From: Kribbella jiaozuonensis
Lineage (GTDB): Bacteria; Actinomycetota; Actinomycetes; Propionibacteriales; Kribbellaceae
DNA: 64,000 bases
Direction: 5' to 3'
NCBI RefSeq assembly: GCF_005233875.1
Contig: NZ_SZPZ01000004.1
Coordinates: 62,001-126,000 of the forward strand
Notes under the pieces: generated by a model
What the model saw: only the letters and a program-made list of their open reading frames with translations
What the model was told of the DNA's origin: nothing
Databases searched by the model: none
Translations under genes and position numbers: made by a program
Shown: positions 8,014 through 17,005 of the stretch, in pieces
Position numbering within the stretch: the first letter of the stretch is position 1
Layout: the number at the start of each line of letters is the position of its first letter

Positions 8014-8985
8014 CTAAGGCGTCGGGAACGTGGCCAGCGAGCTGGTGCCGATGCTGCCCAGCCAGACCTTCCCGTCGCGCTCGCGGACCCCGGTCGGCAT
8101 GTGGAAGCCGGGGTGCTTCGCACGCAGATCGTGGACCAGCGCGCCGGTCTCGTCGTACGCCTGGATCTCGATGATGTCCGCGGCCTTCGGCTTCAACGCA
8201 TCCGGGAGCGCCCAGACGATCTTGCGCAGGACCGGCGGCTTCGGCAGCAGGAAGTCGAGTACGGCGTTGCGCGGCGAGCCGACCGCGACCCAGATCAGCC
8301 CGTCCGACCCGCGCGCGATGTTGTCCGGCAGGCCCGGGACCGACGCGATCTGCACGGGCTCGGCGCCCTCGGTCGTCAGGTCCAGCTTGTAGAGGCCGTA
8401 CGTCGCCGTCTCGGCCCAGAAGAGACTCTGGCGATCGCTGCTGAGCGCCACGCCGTTCGGGAAGGCGCGGCCGGTCGCCAGGCGGGTCAGCTCACCGTCC
8501 GGGGTACGGCGGTACACGCTGCCGGTCGAGGAATGCTCCAGCAGGTCGGCCATCCACTCGTCGATGCCGAACCGGGTCGAGGAGTCGGTGAAGTAGATCG
8601 TGCCGTCCTCGGTGACGTCCGCGTTGTTGCAGAACCGCATCGGGCGGCCGTCGATCTCGGCCAGCAGGGTCGCGATCCGGTTGTCCTTGTCGAGCGTCAG
8701 CAGGCCGCGGTTCGCGTCGCAGATCAGCACCTTGCCGTCGGGCAGCCATTCGAGGCCGAGCGGCCGGCCGCCGGTGTCGGCGAGGGTGCTGATGGTCTTC
8801 CCGTCCGCGCTGACGCGCAGGATGCGGCCGTCGTACAGGCCGGTGAGCACGCTGCCGTCGTCGTCGATCAGCGTGTCCTCGGGACCGGCGCCGGGCAGCG
8901 CGACCACGTCCACGTCGACGTTCTTCGGGTGCCGCACCGGCGGAGCGGGCGGCGGGGTCCAGCGCAGCGGCGCGATCGACGTCAT
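8014..8985 (-). CDS. SMP-30/gluconolactonase/strictosidine-synthase-like protein
   Basis: A 323-residue six-bladed beta-propeller. Motifs include GPEDTLIDDDGSVLTGLYDGRI (in two parts), RPLGLEWLPDGKVLICDANRG, NNADVTEDGTIYFTDSST and FPNGVALSSDRQSLFWAET. The Asn and Asp positions match calcium- and lactone-binding residues of the SMP-30/strictosidine synthase superfamily. There is no signal peptide. The family hydrolyses lactones or esters; the substrate is unknown. It is the first gene of a two-gene operon with the LLM oxidoreductase. Confidence 0.82.
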   Translation of the reverse strand: MTSIAPLRWTPPPAPPVRHPKNVDVDVVALPGAGPEDTLIDDDGSVLTGLYDGRILRVSADGKTISTLADTGGRPLGLEWLPDGKVLICDANRGLLTLDKDNRIATLLAEIDGRPMRFCNNADVTEDGTIYFTDSSTRFGIDEWMADLLEHSSTGSVYRRTPDGELTRLATGRAFPNGVALSSDRQSLFWAETATYGLYKLDLTTEGAEPVQIASVPGLPDNIARGSDGLIWVAVGSPRNAVLDFLLPKPPVLRKIVWALPDALKPKAADIIEIQAYDETGALVHDLRAKHPGFHMPTGVRERDGKVWLGSIGTSSLATFPTP

Positions 8986-9031
8986 GCCGCAGACCTTAGC
9001 GCGGTGCATCGATCCACTCACACAACGCCAC

Positions 9032-9058
9032 AGCCCGGACCGATCCTCGGTCCGGGCT
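9032..9058. terminator. Terminator downstream of rbpA
   Basis: A 12-bp perfect stem (9032-9043 with 9047-9058) and TCC loop, 15 bases past the rbpA stop and before the SMP-30 gene. Confidence 0.75.
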
Positions 9059-9072
9059 GAAACGACGTACGT

Positions 9073-9432
9073 CTAGAAGATGACCTCGCCGCGAGCACGA
9101 CGGGCGCGCAGCTTCTCGAGCGCCTCGTCCAGGATCTCCTGGGCCTCCTGCTCGGAGCGGCGCTCCTTCACATAGGCCAGGTGCGTCTTGTAGGGCTCGA
9201 TCTTCGGCGGCGGGGGCGGGTTGTTCACATCGGTGCTGGTCGGAAGACCGCACCGCGGACAGTCCCACTCCTCCGGGATCGACGCCTCGACCGCGAACCA
9301 GGTCGCGGTCTCGTGCCCGTTCGCACAGAAGAAGACGATGCGCTGCCGGGGCGCGGTGTCGCCGCGCTCCGCCTCGCCCATCGGCCCGGCACCGACCCGG
9401 CTGCCACGAATCGCACTGCCACCACCAGCCAC
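9073..9432 (-). CDS. rbpA: RNA polymerase-binding protein RbpA
   Basis: A 119-residue actinobacterial transcription factor that binds RNA polymerase and the principal sigma factor and stabilises open complexes. The core zinc-binding region (FFCANGHETATWF and WDCPRCGLP) is followed by a linker (PPPPPKIEPYKTH) and the C-terminal sigma-interaction helix (LAYVKERRSEQEAQEILDEA). GTG start at 9432. Its position beside secG-tpiA-pgk-gap matches Streptomyces gene order. Confidence 0.93.
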   Translation of the reverse strand: MAGGGSAIRGSRVGAGPMGEAERGDTAPRQRIVFFCANGHETATWFAVEASIPEEWDCPRCGLPTSTDVNNPPPPPKIEPYKTHLAYVKERRSEQEAQEILDEALEKLRARRARGEVIF

Positions 9433-9445
9433 GGGAACCGACCCC

Positions 9446-9679
9446 TCAGCCGAGCTTGTAGAGCAGGCCGACCGCGACGATGCTGGCGAACCAGATCAGA
9501 CCGACACCGATCGTGATCCGGTCCAGGTTCCGCTCCGCGACCGACGAGCCGCCCAGGCTGGACGACACACCGCCACCGAACAGGTCCGAGAGGCCGCCAC
9601 CGCGGCCTTTGTGCAGCAGTACGAGCAGCGTGAGGAACAGGCTGCAGACGATCACAACGATCGAGAAAGCGAGAATCAC
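9446..9679 (-). CDS. secG: Preprotein translocase subunit SecG
   Basis: A 77-residue membrane protein with two hydrophobic helices flanking a glycine-rich cytoplasmic loop (HKGRGGGLSDLFGGG). It is the small accessory subunit of the SecYEG channel. The GTG start overlaps the tpiA stop by four bases (GTGA), so translation is coupled. The longer open frame upstream is a shadow of tpiA. Confidence 0.93.
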   Translation of the reverse strand: MILAFSIVVIVCSLFLTLLVLLHKGRGGGLSDLFGGGVSSSLGGSSVAERNLDRITIGVGLIWFASIVAVGLLYKLG

Positions 9680-10488
9680 GAGGAGTAGCCTAACTGAAGG
9701 TCCAGGTAACGGCAGATGCCGGCGAACTCGTCCACCTGAAGGCTCGCACCTCCGACCAGGCAGCCGTCGACATCCGGTTGGGCCATGATGCCACCTGCAC
9801 TGGCCATCTTCACCGATCCACCGTAAAGAATCCGTACCGAGTCGGCGACCGAGGGTGAGATCGACTCCTCCAGCCGGCCACGGATCGCGGCGATGACCTC
9901 CTGCGCGTCCTCCGGCGTCGCCACCTCGCCGGTGCCGATCGCCCAGACCGGCTCGTAGGCGATGACGAGCTTGCGGACGTCGTCCTGCTTCAGCCCGGCG
10001 AGTGCGGCGTCGACCTGGCCGAGGCAGTGGTCGACGTGCCCGTCGGCCTTGCGGACCTCCAGGCCCTCGCCGACACACACGATCGGGATCAGCCCGGCCT
10101 CGAGCGCCTTGGCGGTCTTCGCGTTGACCAGCTCGTCGGACTCGTGGTGGTACTGCCGGCGCTCGGAGTGGCCGGTGAGCACGTACGTGCAGCCCAACTT
10201 GCTCAGCATCGCGGCGGAGATCTCGCCGGTGTACGCGCCGGCGTCGTGCGTGGACACGTCCTGGGCGCCGTACTTGATCTTCATCCGGTCGCCGTCGACC
10301 AGCGTCTGCACGCTGCGGATGTCGGTGAACGGCGGTAGCACGGCCACCTCGACCCGCTCGAAGTCGTGCTTCTTGTCCTGCAGCGTCCACGACAGCTTCT
10401 GCAGCAGGTGCACGGCCTCGACGTGGTTGAGGTTCATCTTCCAGTTGCCCGCCATCAACGGCGTCCGGGCAGCTGTGGTGTCAGCCAT
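9676..10488 (-). CDS. tpiA: Triosephosphate isomerase
   Basis: 270 residues. It interconverts dihydroxyacetone phosphate and glyceraldehyde 3-phosphate. The catalytic residues are seen: Lys17 (AGNWKMN), His107 (LTGHSERR) and Glu179 (AYEPVWAIGTG), plus the phosphate loop ILYGGSVK. It lies 5 bases after pgk and overlaps secG by 4 bases. Confidence 0.97.
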   Translation of the reverse strand: MADTTAARTPLMAGNWKMNLNHVEAVHLLQKLSWTLQDKKHDFERVEVAVLPPFTDIRSVQTLVDGDRMKIKYGAQDVSTHDAGAYTGEISAAMLSKLGCTYVLTGHSERRQYHHESDELVNAKTAKALEAGLIPIVCVGEGLEVRKADGHVDHCLGQVDAALAGLKQDDVRKLVIAYEPVWAIGTGEVATPEDAQEVIAAIRGRLEESISPSVADSVRILYGGSVKMASAGGIMAQPDVDGCLVGGASLQVDEFAGICRYLDLQLGYSS

Positions 10489-10493
10489 GTGGG

Positions 10494-11687
10494 TCAGTCC
10501 TCTTCCAGTACGGCGAGCCCCGGGAGCTCCTTGCCCTCCAGGTATTCGAGCGACGCCCCACCACCGGTGGAGATGTGCCCGAACTGCTCGTCGGCGAAGC
10601 CTAGCTGCCGTACGGCGGCCGCGGAGTCACCGCCACCGACGACGCTCAGCCCGTCCACCTCGGTCAACGCCTGCGCGACGGCCTTCGTTCCGCCGGCGAA
10701 CGGCGCCATCTCGAAGACACCCATCGGGCCGTTCCAGAACACGGTCCTCGCGCCGGCGATCTCGGCGGCGAACGCCTTACCGGAGTCCGGGCCGATGTCG
10801 AGGCCGAGCTGGTCGGCCGGGATCGCGTCGGCCGCGACCACGGTGGCCGGCGAGTCGGCCTTGAACTCGGGCGCGACCACGATGTCGGTCGGCAGCACGA
10901 TCTTGTCGCCGGCCTCCTTCAGGTACCCGCGGACGACGTCCAGCTGGTCTTCCTCGAGCAGGCTCTTGCCGACCTCGTGGCCCTGCGCCTTCAGGAACGT
11001 GAAGACCATGCCGCCGCCGATCAGCAGCTTGTCGGCCTTGGCCAGCAGGTTGTCGATCACCGCGAGCTTGTCCGACACCTTCGCGCCGCCGAGTACGACG
11101 ACGTACGGACGGGCCGGGTCCTCGGTCAGCTTCTTCAGCACCTCGACCTCGGCGAGCACGAGCCCGCCGGCCGCGTGCGGGAGCTTGCGGGCGACGTCGT
11201 ACACGCTGGCCTGCTTGCGGTGGACGACGCCGAAGCCGTCGCTGACGAAAACGTCGGCCAGGGCTGCGAGCTCATCGGCCAGCTCGCCGCGCTGGGCCTC
11301 GTCCTTGCTCTCCTCGCGCGGGTCGCAGCGCACGTTCTCGAGCAGCAGGACCTCGCCCTCGTCCAGCTCCTGGACGGCCTCCTGCGCGCTCTCGCCGGTG
11401 ACGTCGGTCGCGAAGTGCACGGTGATGCCCTCGGGCTGCAGCAGCTCCTCGAGCCGCTTGGCCACCGGGCCCAACGTGTACGCCGGGTTCGGCTCGCCCT
11501 TCGGACGGCCGAGGTGCGCGGTGACGATCACCTTCGCGCCGGCCTTGGCCAGCTTGATCAGGGTCGGCAGCGAGGCGCGGATGCGGCCGTCGTCGCCGAT
11601 CACCTCGTCCTTGATCGGCACGTTCAGGTCCGACCGGACCAGCACCCGCTGGCCCGCCAGGTCGCCGAGGTCTTCGATGGTCTTCAC
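10494..11687 (-). CDS. pgk: Phosphoglycerate kinase
   Basis: 397 residues, two Rossmann-like lobes. VRSDLNVPIKDEVIGDDGRI in two parts and HLGRPKGEPNP form the substrate-binding N-lobe; VLGGAKVSDK and the C-terminal SVVGGGDSAAAV bind nucleotide. It makes ATP from 1,3-bisphosphoglycerate in lower glycolysis. It sits between gap and tpiA in the usual order. Confidence 0.97.
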   Translation of the reverse strand: MKTIEDLGDLAGQRVLVRSDLNVPIKDEVIGDDGRIRASLPTLIKLAKAGAKVIVTAHLGRPKGEPNPAYTLGPVAKRLEELLQPEGITVHFATDVTGESAQEAVQELDEGEVLLLENVRCDPREESKDEAQRGELADELAALADVFVSDGFGVVHRKQASVYDVARKLPHAAGGLVLAEVEVLKKLTEDPARPYVVVLGGAKVSDKLAVIDNLLAKADKLLIGGGMVFTFLKAQGHEVGKSLLEEDQLDVVRGYLKEAGDKIVLPTDIVVAPEFKADSPATVVAADAIPADQLGLDIGPDSGKAFAAEIAGARTVFWNGPMGVFEMAPFAGGTKAVAQALTEVDGLSVVGGGDSAAAVRQLGFADEQFGHISTGGGASLEYLEGKELPGLAVLEED

Positions 11688-11719
11688 GGTTCAGCTTCCT
11701 CGAGATCAGGGATGAGCCC

Positions 11720-11750
11720 GCGTCCGGGAGACACCAGGTCGGCCGGACGC
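11720..11750. repeat. Inverted repeat in the gap-pgk spacer
   Basis: An 8-bp GC-rich inverted repeat (GCGTCCGG at 11720-11727 and CCGGACGC at 11743-11750) with a 15-base loop lies in the 94-base gap between gap and pgk. It might partly attenuate transcription or stabilise the gap mRNA end. Confidence 0.4.
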
Positions 11751-11781
11751 AGGCTGCGATGTGTGAAGGTTCAGGCCTGCG

Positions 11782-12789
<1,008 letters not shown>

Positions 12790-12935
12790 GGGACTGCGTC
12801 TCCTCAGATCTGGCGTTCGAGCACTGCCCTACAGCCCGAACATTAGCCCAACAGCCCACCTGGCCAACTGGTAGCGTCCACATCAGACCACCATGACCCG
12901 CGGGTAGCCTCCCGAGCAGACCACCCTGACGCACA
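12790..12935 (-). promoter_or_regulatory. Upstream region of gap
   Basis: This stretch between the whiA terminator and gap must carry the gap promoter. It contains CCAACTGGTAGCG near 12867, similar to CCAGCTGGTGACG near 12981 just beyond the terminator. These may be copies of an operator, but the match is short and I cannot name a regulator. Confidence 0.3.
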
Positions 12936-12962
12936 ACTGCCCCGGAAACCTTCCGGGGCAGT
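12936..12962 (-). terminator. Terminator after whiA
   Basis: A perfect 12-bp stem (12936-12947 with 12951-12962) closed by a three-base ACC loop, 37 bases past the whiA stop. No clear U-tract follows. Confidence 0.7.
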
Positions 12963-12999
12963 GTGTTGAATACCAGTTGACCAGCTGGTGACGTAAAGA

Positions 13000-13983
13000 T
13001 CAGGCCGGGTCGAGCATCTCCGGGGTCAGGTTGGCCTCGGTGTTGGGGACGCCCAGGTCGGCGGCGCGCTTGTCGGCCATCGCGAGCAGGCGGCGGATGC
13101 GGCCGGCTACGGCGTCCTTGGTGAGGGCCGGCTCGTGCAGCTGGCCGAGCTCTTCGAGGCTGGCCTGCTTGTGCTCGAGGCGGAGCTTGCCCGCGACCTG
13201 CAGATGGTCCGGTACGTCGTCGCCGAGGATCTCCAGCGCGCGCTCGACCCGCGCGCCCGCCGCCACCGCAGCGCGGGCGGACCGGCGCAGGTTCGCGTCG
13301 TCGAAGTTCGCCAGCCGGTTCGCGGTCGCGCGGACCTCGCGCCGCATCCGGCGCTCCTCCCACGCGAGCACGGACTCGTGCGCGCCGAGCCGGGTCAGCA
13401 GTGCGCCGATCGCGTCACCGTCGCGGATCACCACGCGGTCGACGTTCCGCACCTCGCGGGCCTTCGAACCGATGCCGAGCCGTCGGGCCGCACCGACCAG
13501 CGCCAGCGCCGCCTCCGGGCCGGGGCAGGTCACCTCGAGCGACGACGAACGGCCGGGCTCGGTCAGCGAGCCGTGCGCGAGGAACGCACCGCGCCAAGCC
13601 GCAACGGCGTCACACGAAGCACCCGACACGACCGCCGGCGGAAGACCGCGCACCGGCCGGCCACGGTTGTCGACCAGCCCGGTCTGCCGCGCCAGCGCGT
13701 CACCGTCGCGGACCACGCGGACGACGTACTTCGTCTGCTTGCGGATGCCGGACGGGGAGATCACCACCACGTCCGACGGGTGCCCGAAGATCTCGGCGAT
13801 GTCCTTGCGCAGCCGCCGGGCCGCGGCGCCGCTGTCCAGCTCGGCCTCCACGACGATCCGTCCGGACACCAGGTGCAGCCCGCCCGCGAACCGCAGGATC
13901 GACGAGACCTCGGCCTTGCGGCAACACGGTTTCGTCACCTGAATACTGGTCAGCTCGGACTTCACCTGTGCTGTCATCGCCAT
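13000..13983 (-). CDS. whiA: Sporulation/cell-division regulator WhiA
   Basis: 327 residues with an N-terminal LAGLIDADG-like domain (PCCRKAEVSSILRFAGGLH) and a C-terminal helix-turn-helix (LRLEHKQASLEELGQLHEP, TKDAVAGRIRRLL). WhiA activates FtsZ and other division genes during actinobacterial development. ATG 13983 has GGAGG at suitable spacing; an ATG nine bases upstream lies too close to it. In most actinobacteria whiA follows uvrC-rapZ-yvcK directly; here a sigma-factor module on the other strand intervenes. Confidence 0.95.
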   Translation of the reverse strand: MAMTAQVKSELTSIQVTKPCCRKAEVSSILRFAGGLHLVSGRIVVEAELDSGAAARRLRKDIAEIFGHPSDVVVISPSGIRKQTKYVVRVVRDGDALARQTGLVDNRGRPVRGLPPAVVSGASCDAVAAWRGAFLAHGSLTEPGRSSSLEVTCPGPEAALALVGAARRLGIGSKAREVRNVDRVVIRDGDAIGALLTRLGAHESVLAWEERRMRREVRATANRLANFDDANLRRSARAAVAAGARVERALEILGDDVPDHLQVAGKLRLEHKQASLEELGQLHEPALTKDAVAGRIRRLLAMADKRAADLGVPNTEANLTPEMLDPA

Positions 13984-14057
13984 GAAGGCCATCCTCCCAC
14001 CCATGTCAAAGACCCTTGGACCACCAACGCCTGTCGGCCCGCGCGGTTACGGCCGCT

Positions 14058-14085
14058 GCAACCTTCCGACTGCCTGATCGCGTTA
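14058..14085 (+). promoter_or_regulatory. Putative ECF-type promoter of the first sigma gene
   Basis: GCAACC at 14058-14063, then 17 bases, then CGTTA at 14081-14085, about 28 bases before the ATG. The same GCAACC-TCCG pattern with identical spacing stands before the second ECF gene (46734-46761). This suggests autoregulation or shared control. Confidence 0.5.
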
Positions 14086-14112
14086 CCTCGGCGACATTGT
14101 GAGAGGAGGCGC

Positions 14113-14622
14113 ATGAAGGCATCGGATGAAGCCGAGTTCACCGAGTTCGCCGCAGCGATGATCCGGCGGCTGCGACGTACGGCGTACCTGATGTGCGGCG
14201 ACTGGCACCGCGCCGAGGACGCCGCGCAGGACGCACTGGTCAAGGTCTACCGCCGCTGGAACCGGATCGACCGCACGCAGGGCCTCAACAGCTACGCCCA
14301 CCAGTGCCTGGTCACCTCGGTGTTCGACCAGTCCCGCAAACCGTGGCGACGCGAGCGGTTCGTCGACACCGACGAGGACCTCACCGACGTACTCGCCGAT
14401 CCGGTGCGCACCGTCGACGACCGGATGCTCGTCGTCGAGGCCCTGGCCGCGCTCCCGCCGAGCCAGCGGGCCTGCGTCGTACTGCGGCATTACGGCGACC
14501 TCAGCCTCGAACAGACCGCCGCCGTCCTCGGTATCGGCGTCGGCGGCGTGAAGAGCCAGACCTCCCGTGCCCTCACCCGCCTCCGCGAGCTTCTCGACCA
14601 GACCGAAAGGAGCGCCCGGTGA
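14113..14622 (+). CDS. ECF RNA polymerase sigma factor, SigE-family type
   Basis: 169 residues with sigma region 2 (MIRRLRRTAYLMCGDWHRAE, DAAQDALVKVYRRW) and region 4 (LPPSQRACVVLRHYGDLSLE, VLGIGVGGVKSQTSRALTRL). It matches the small 'SigE family' group of actinobacterial ECF sigma factors. ATG 14113 follows GAGGAGG. The stop overlaps the GTG of the next gene by four bases, so a membrane partner is co-translated. The pair is transcribed opposite to whiA and yvcK on either side. Confidence 0.9.
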   Translation: MKASDEAEFTEFAAAMIRRLRRTAYLMCGDWHRAEDAAQDALVKVYRRWNRIDRTQGLNSYAHQCLVTSVFDQSRKPWRRERFVDTDEDLTDVLADPVRTVDDRMLVVEALAALPPSQRACVVLRHYGDLSLEQTAAVLGIGVGGVKSQTSRALTRLRELLDQTERSAR

Positions 14623-16061
14623 ACAACGACATCGAACACCTGCTGGCGACCGCCGCCGACGACACCGACCGGCCGCTGCACACCGACGTCGACGGCCTGC
14701 TGGTCCGCGCCCGGCGGTCGGTCCGCCGAACCCGGATCGCGACGGCGGCTACCGCGGTCCTCACCACGGCCGCGATCATCGGCGGTATCGCCACCTGGTC
14801 CGCGACCCGCCCGATGAGCCAGGGGCCGGCCGGTACGCCGATGGGCCAGACCATCACGGTCGACGTGAAGACCGGCCGCATCGTCGACAACGAGACCGGC
14901 AGGACGGTCGTACCGGCACCGCCGGTCAGCCCGTTGTCCGATGCCGAGGTGCTGACCCGTTGCGGGCGGTACGACCAGGCCTTCGCCCGCCGCGCCCAGG
15001 CCGAGCACCGGACCTCCGACGCGGCAGGTCCGATCAACGACCGGTGGACGGTCCTCGTGAAGAGCGGCGATCAGTCCGTGCTGAACACCCTGCTTCTCTC
15101 GCCGGACCGATCGATCGTGTCGACGTGCACCATGACCAGTCCGACCAGGCCTGACAGCATCTCGCGCACCAGCCCGGCGAACTTCGCGGCCCGGAACCAG
15201 TACCGCAATCCCTTGACCCCGCAGGACGGATTCCGCGTTCCGGTGCCTGGCGTGGCCCGCGTGCTGCTGGACATCGCCGGGGAGAGCAGTCCTCGCGAGG
15301 CCCTGGTCGGAGCGGACGGCTACGCGACGCTCGGGCATCCAGGCAAGCACAGCAACCTCATCATCCTGAATCGGATCCGGGGCTTCGACACCAACGGCAA
15401 GAAGGTGTACGACCAGACGCCCAAGCCATTCACGGCGCCGGCGCGGACAGTCGACCCGTCGGTGACAGTGAAGACCGCAACGCCGATCACGCCGGTCGTC
15501 GTACTCACCAAGGACCCGGAGACCGGGAAGCCGCTCGCTCCCCCGCCACCGGTCAGTCCGCTGACCGACGACCAGATCACCACACGGTGCCGCGGCGTCG
15601 ACGACATCTACTTCAAGGACCTGGGTCAGGGCGGGGTGAACACCGACGACGGCGTGATCAAGGCAGCCGGCCCGGTCACGAAGGACTGGCAGGTCGCGCT
15701 GAAGACCGGGACCGGGAACAAGCTCACGGCCGTCCTGGTCTCGCCGGACAAGCGCGTCTACGCGTGGTGCCACATGCTGACGGCAACCGCCAAGGGCCCG
15801 TACGACTACTCCCGGGCGGCGGTGCAGGCCGACGGGAAGTTCGCGGACAAAGGTGTGTTCGGCATGGTGCCGGAGGGTGTCGCCCAGCTTGTCGTCGATC
15901 TGCCGACCGGCCCGACCCGCGCGCTGATCTCGAACGGCTACTACATCTGGGGCCTGACCGGCGGGAACTCCGGCATCAAGACCGTCCTGATCCGCGGGTA
16001 CGACGCGCAGGGCAAGCAGGTCTATGCCCAGAAGAAGTCCATCGACGCCGATTTCGACTGA
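14619..16061 (+). CDS. Single-pass membrane protein with duplicated outer domain, sigma-factor partner
   Basis: 480 residues: a 38-residue cytoplasmic N-terminus, one membrane helix (about 39-60) and a long extracytoplasmic part. The outer part holds two copies of one domain, about 84-266 and 297-471. Each begins with a TGR/TGK...PPPVSPL(S/T)D segment, carries two Cys (115/170 and 324/384), includes AAGP..(D)W and SPD motifs, and ends with GVA, a GADGY/SNGYY element and RG(F/Y)D..GK.VY. Coupling to the sigma gene suggests an anti-sigma or sensor role, but no zinc anti-sigma motif is present. Function is inferred from context only. Confidence 0.75.
   Translation: MNNDIEHLLATAADDTDRPLHTDVDGLLVRARRSVRRTRIATAATAVLTTAAIIGGIATWSATRPMSQGPAGTPMGQTITVDVKTGRIVDNETGRTVVPAPPVSPLSDAEVLTRCGRYDQAFARRAQAEHRTSDAAGPINDRWTVLVKSGDQSVLNTLLLSPDRSIVSTCTMTSPTRPDSISRTSPANFAARNQYRNPLTPQDGFRVPVPGVARVLLDIAGESSPREALVGADGYATLGHPGKHSNLIILNRIRGFDTNGKKVYDQTPKPFTAPARTVDPSVTVKTATPITPVVVLTKDPETGKPLAPPPPVSPLTDDQITTRCRGVDDIYFKDLGQGGVNTDDGVIKAAGPVTKDWQVALKTGTGNKLTAVLVSPDKRVYAWCHMLTATAKGPYDYSRAAVQADGKFADKGVFGMVPEGVAQLVVDLPTGPTRALISNGYYIWGLTGGNSGIKTVLIRGYDAQGKQVYAQKKSIDADFD
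14868..15416 (+). repeat. Outer domain, repeat copy 1
   Basis: First copy of the tandemly duplicated domain (residues about 84-266). It aligns with copy 2 at an offset of roughly 209 residues, including both cysteines. Confidence 0.75.
15507..16031 (+). repeat. Outer domain, repeat copy 2
   Basis: Second copy (residues about 297-471). The proline-rich linker preceding the first cysteine is nearly the same in both copies; the rest is more diverged, so the duplication is not recent. Confidence 0.75.
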
Positions 16062-16063
16062 AG

Positions 16064-17005
16064 CTACGCGAAGATCTCCCGGTAGACCTTCGCCAGCTTG
16101 TCCGGAGCGTGGTGAAGATCCCGGACGTCGTCGGCGATATCGGCGATCACCAGCTCGGCCCCGAGGGATTCCGCAGTACGGCGGAGTGACTCGGGGTCGG
16201 GCACGTGACCGGTGTCGGCGAGGACGACGTCGATGCGCAGGTCCGGCGCGTGCGCGGCCAGGACCTCGAGGTGCGTCTCGGGTGAGAAGCCGTCGGTCTC
16301 GCCCTTCTGCTCCCCCAGGTTGAGCGTGAGGAGCCGGCGGGCGCCGGTCTGCTCGAGGGCGCGGGACAGCTCGGGGACCAGCAGGTTCGGGATGACGGAC
16401 GTGAACCACGAGCCCGGGCCGACCACGACCCAGTCGGCCTCGGCGATGGCGACGAGCGCCTCGGGGCAGGCAGGCGGGTCGGCCGGATCGAGCGCTACGT
16501 CGACCACGTGTCCCTCGGTCGTCGCCACCTCGGCCTGACCACGGATCTCGGTGATCGCCTCGGGATGCGCGGGATCGAGCCCGAGCACCCGCGCTGTGAT
16601 GTCCAGCGGTACGGCGGACATCGGCAGAACCCGACCTTGTGCACCGAGCAACCGCGCGACCCAGTCGAGCCCGTCGACCGCTTCGCCGAGCAGCTCCCAC
16701 AACGCGACGATCAACAGGTTGCCGACGGCATGGTCGTGCAGCTCACCGTTGCTGCGGAAGCGGTGCTGCAGTACGTCGGCCCACGTGCGGCCCCACTCGT
16801 CGTCGCGGCACAACGCGGCCAGCGCCATCCGCAGGTCACCCGGAGGCAGTACGCCGAGCTCCTGGCGCAACCGCCCGGACGAGCCGCCGTTGTCGGCAAC
16901 TGTTACGACCGCGGTCAACTGGTCGGTGACGTGGCGAAGTGCGGAAAGAGAGGCGGCCAAGCCGTGTCCCCCACCCAGTGCTACGACCTTAGGAGATCGC
17001 GTCAC
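16064..17005 (-). CDS. yvcK: YvcK/CofD-like gluconeogenesis factor
   Basis: 313 residues. KVVALGGGHGLAASLSALR binds a UDP-sugar, VTVADNGGSSGRLR and PPGDLRMALAAL are family signatures, and VVGPGSWFTSVIPNLLVP is the C-terminal motif. YvcK proteins bind UDP-GlcNAc and affect cell shape and central carbon use. GTG 17005 overlaps the rapZ stop by four bases (GTGA). Confidence 0.92.
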   Translation of the reverse strand: MTRSPKVVALGGGHGLAASLSALRHVTDQLTAVVTVADNGGSSGRLRQELGVLPPGDLRMALAALCRDDEWGRTWADVLQHRFRSNGELHDHAVGNLLIVALWELLGEAVDGLDWVARLLGAQGRVLPMSAVPLDITARVLGLDPAHPEAITEIRGQAEVATTEGHVVDVALDPADPPACPEALVAIAEADWVVVGPGSWFTSVIPNLLVPELSRALEQTGARRLLTLNLGEQKGETDGFSPETHLEVLAAHAPDLRIDVVLADTGHVPDPESLRRTAESLGAELVIADIADDVRDLHHAPDKLAKVYREIFA

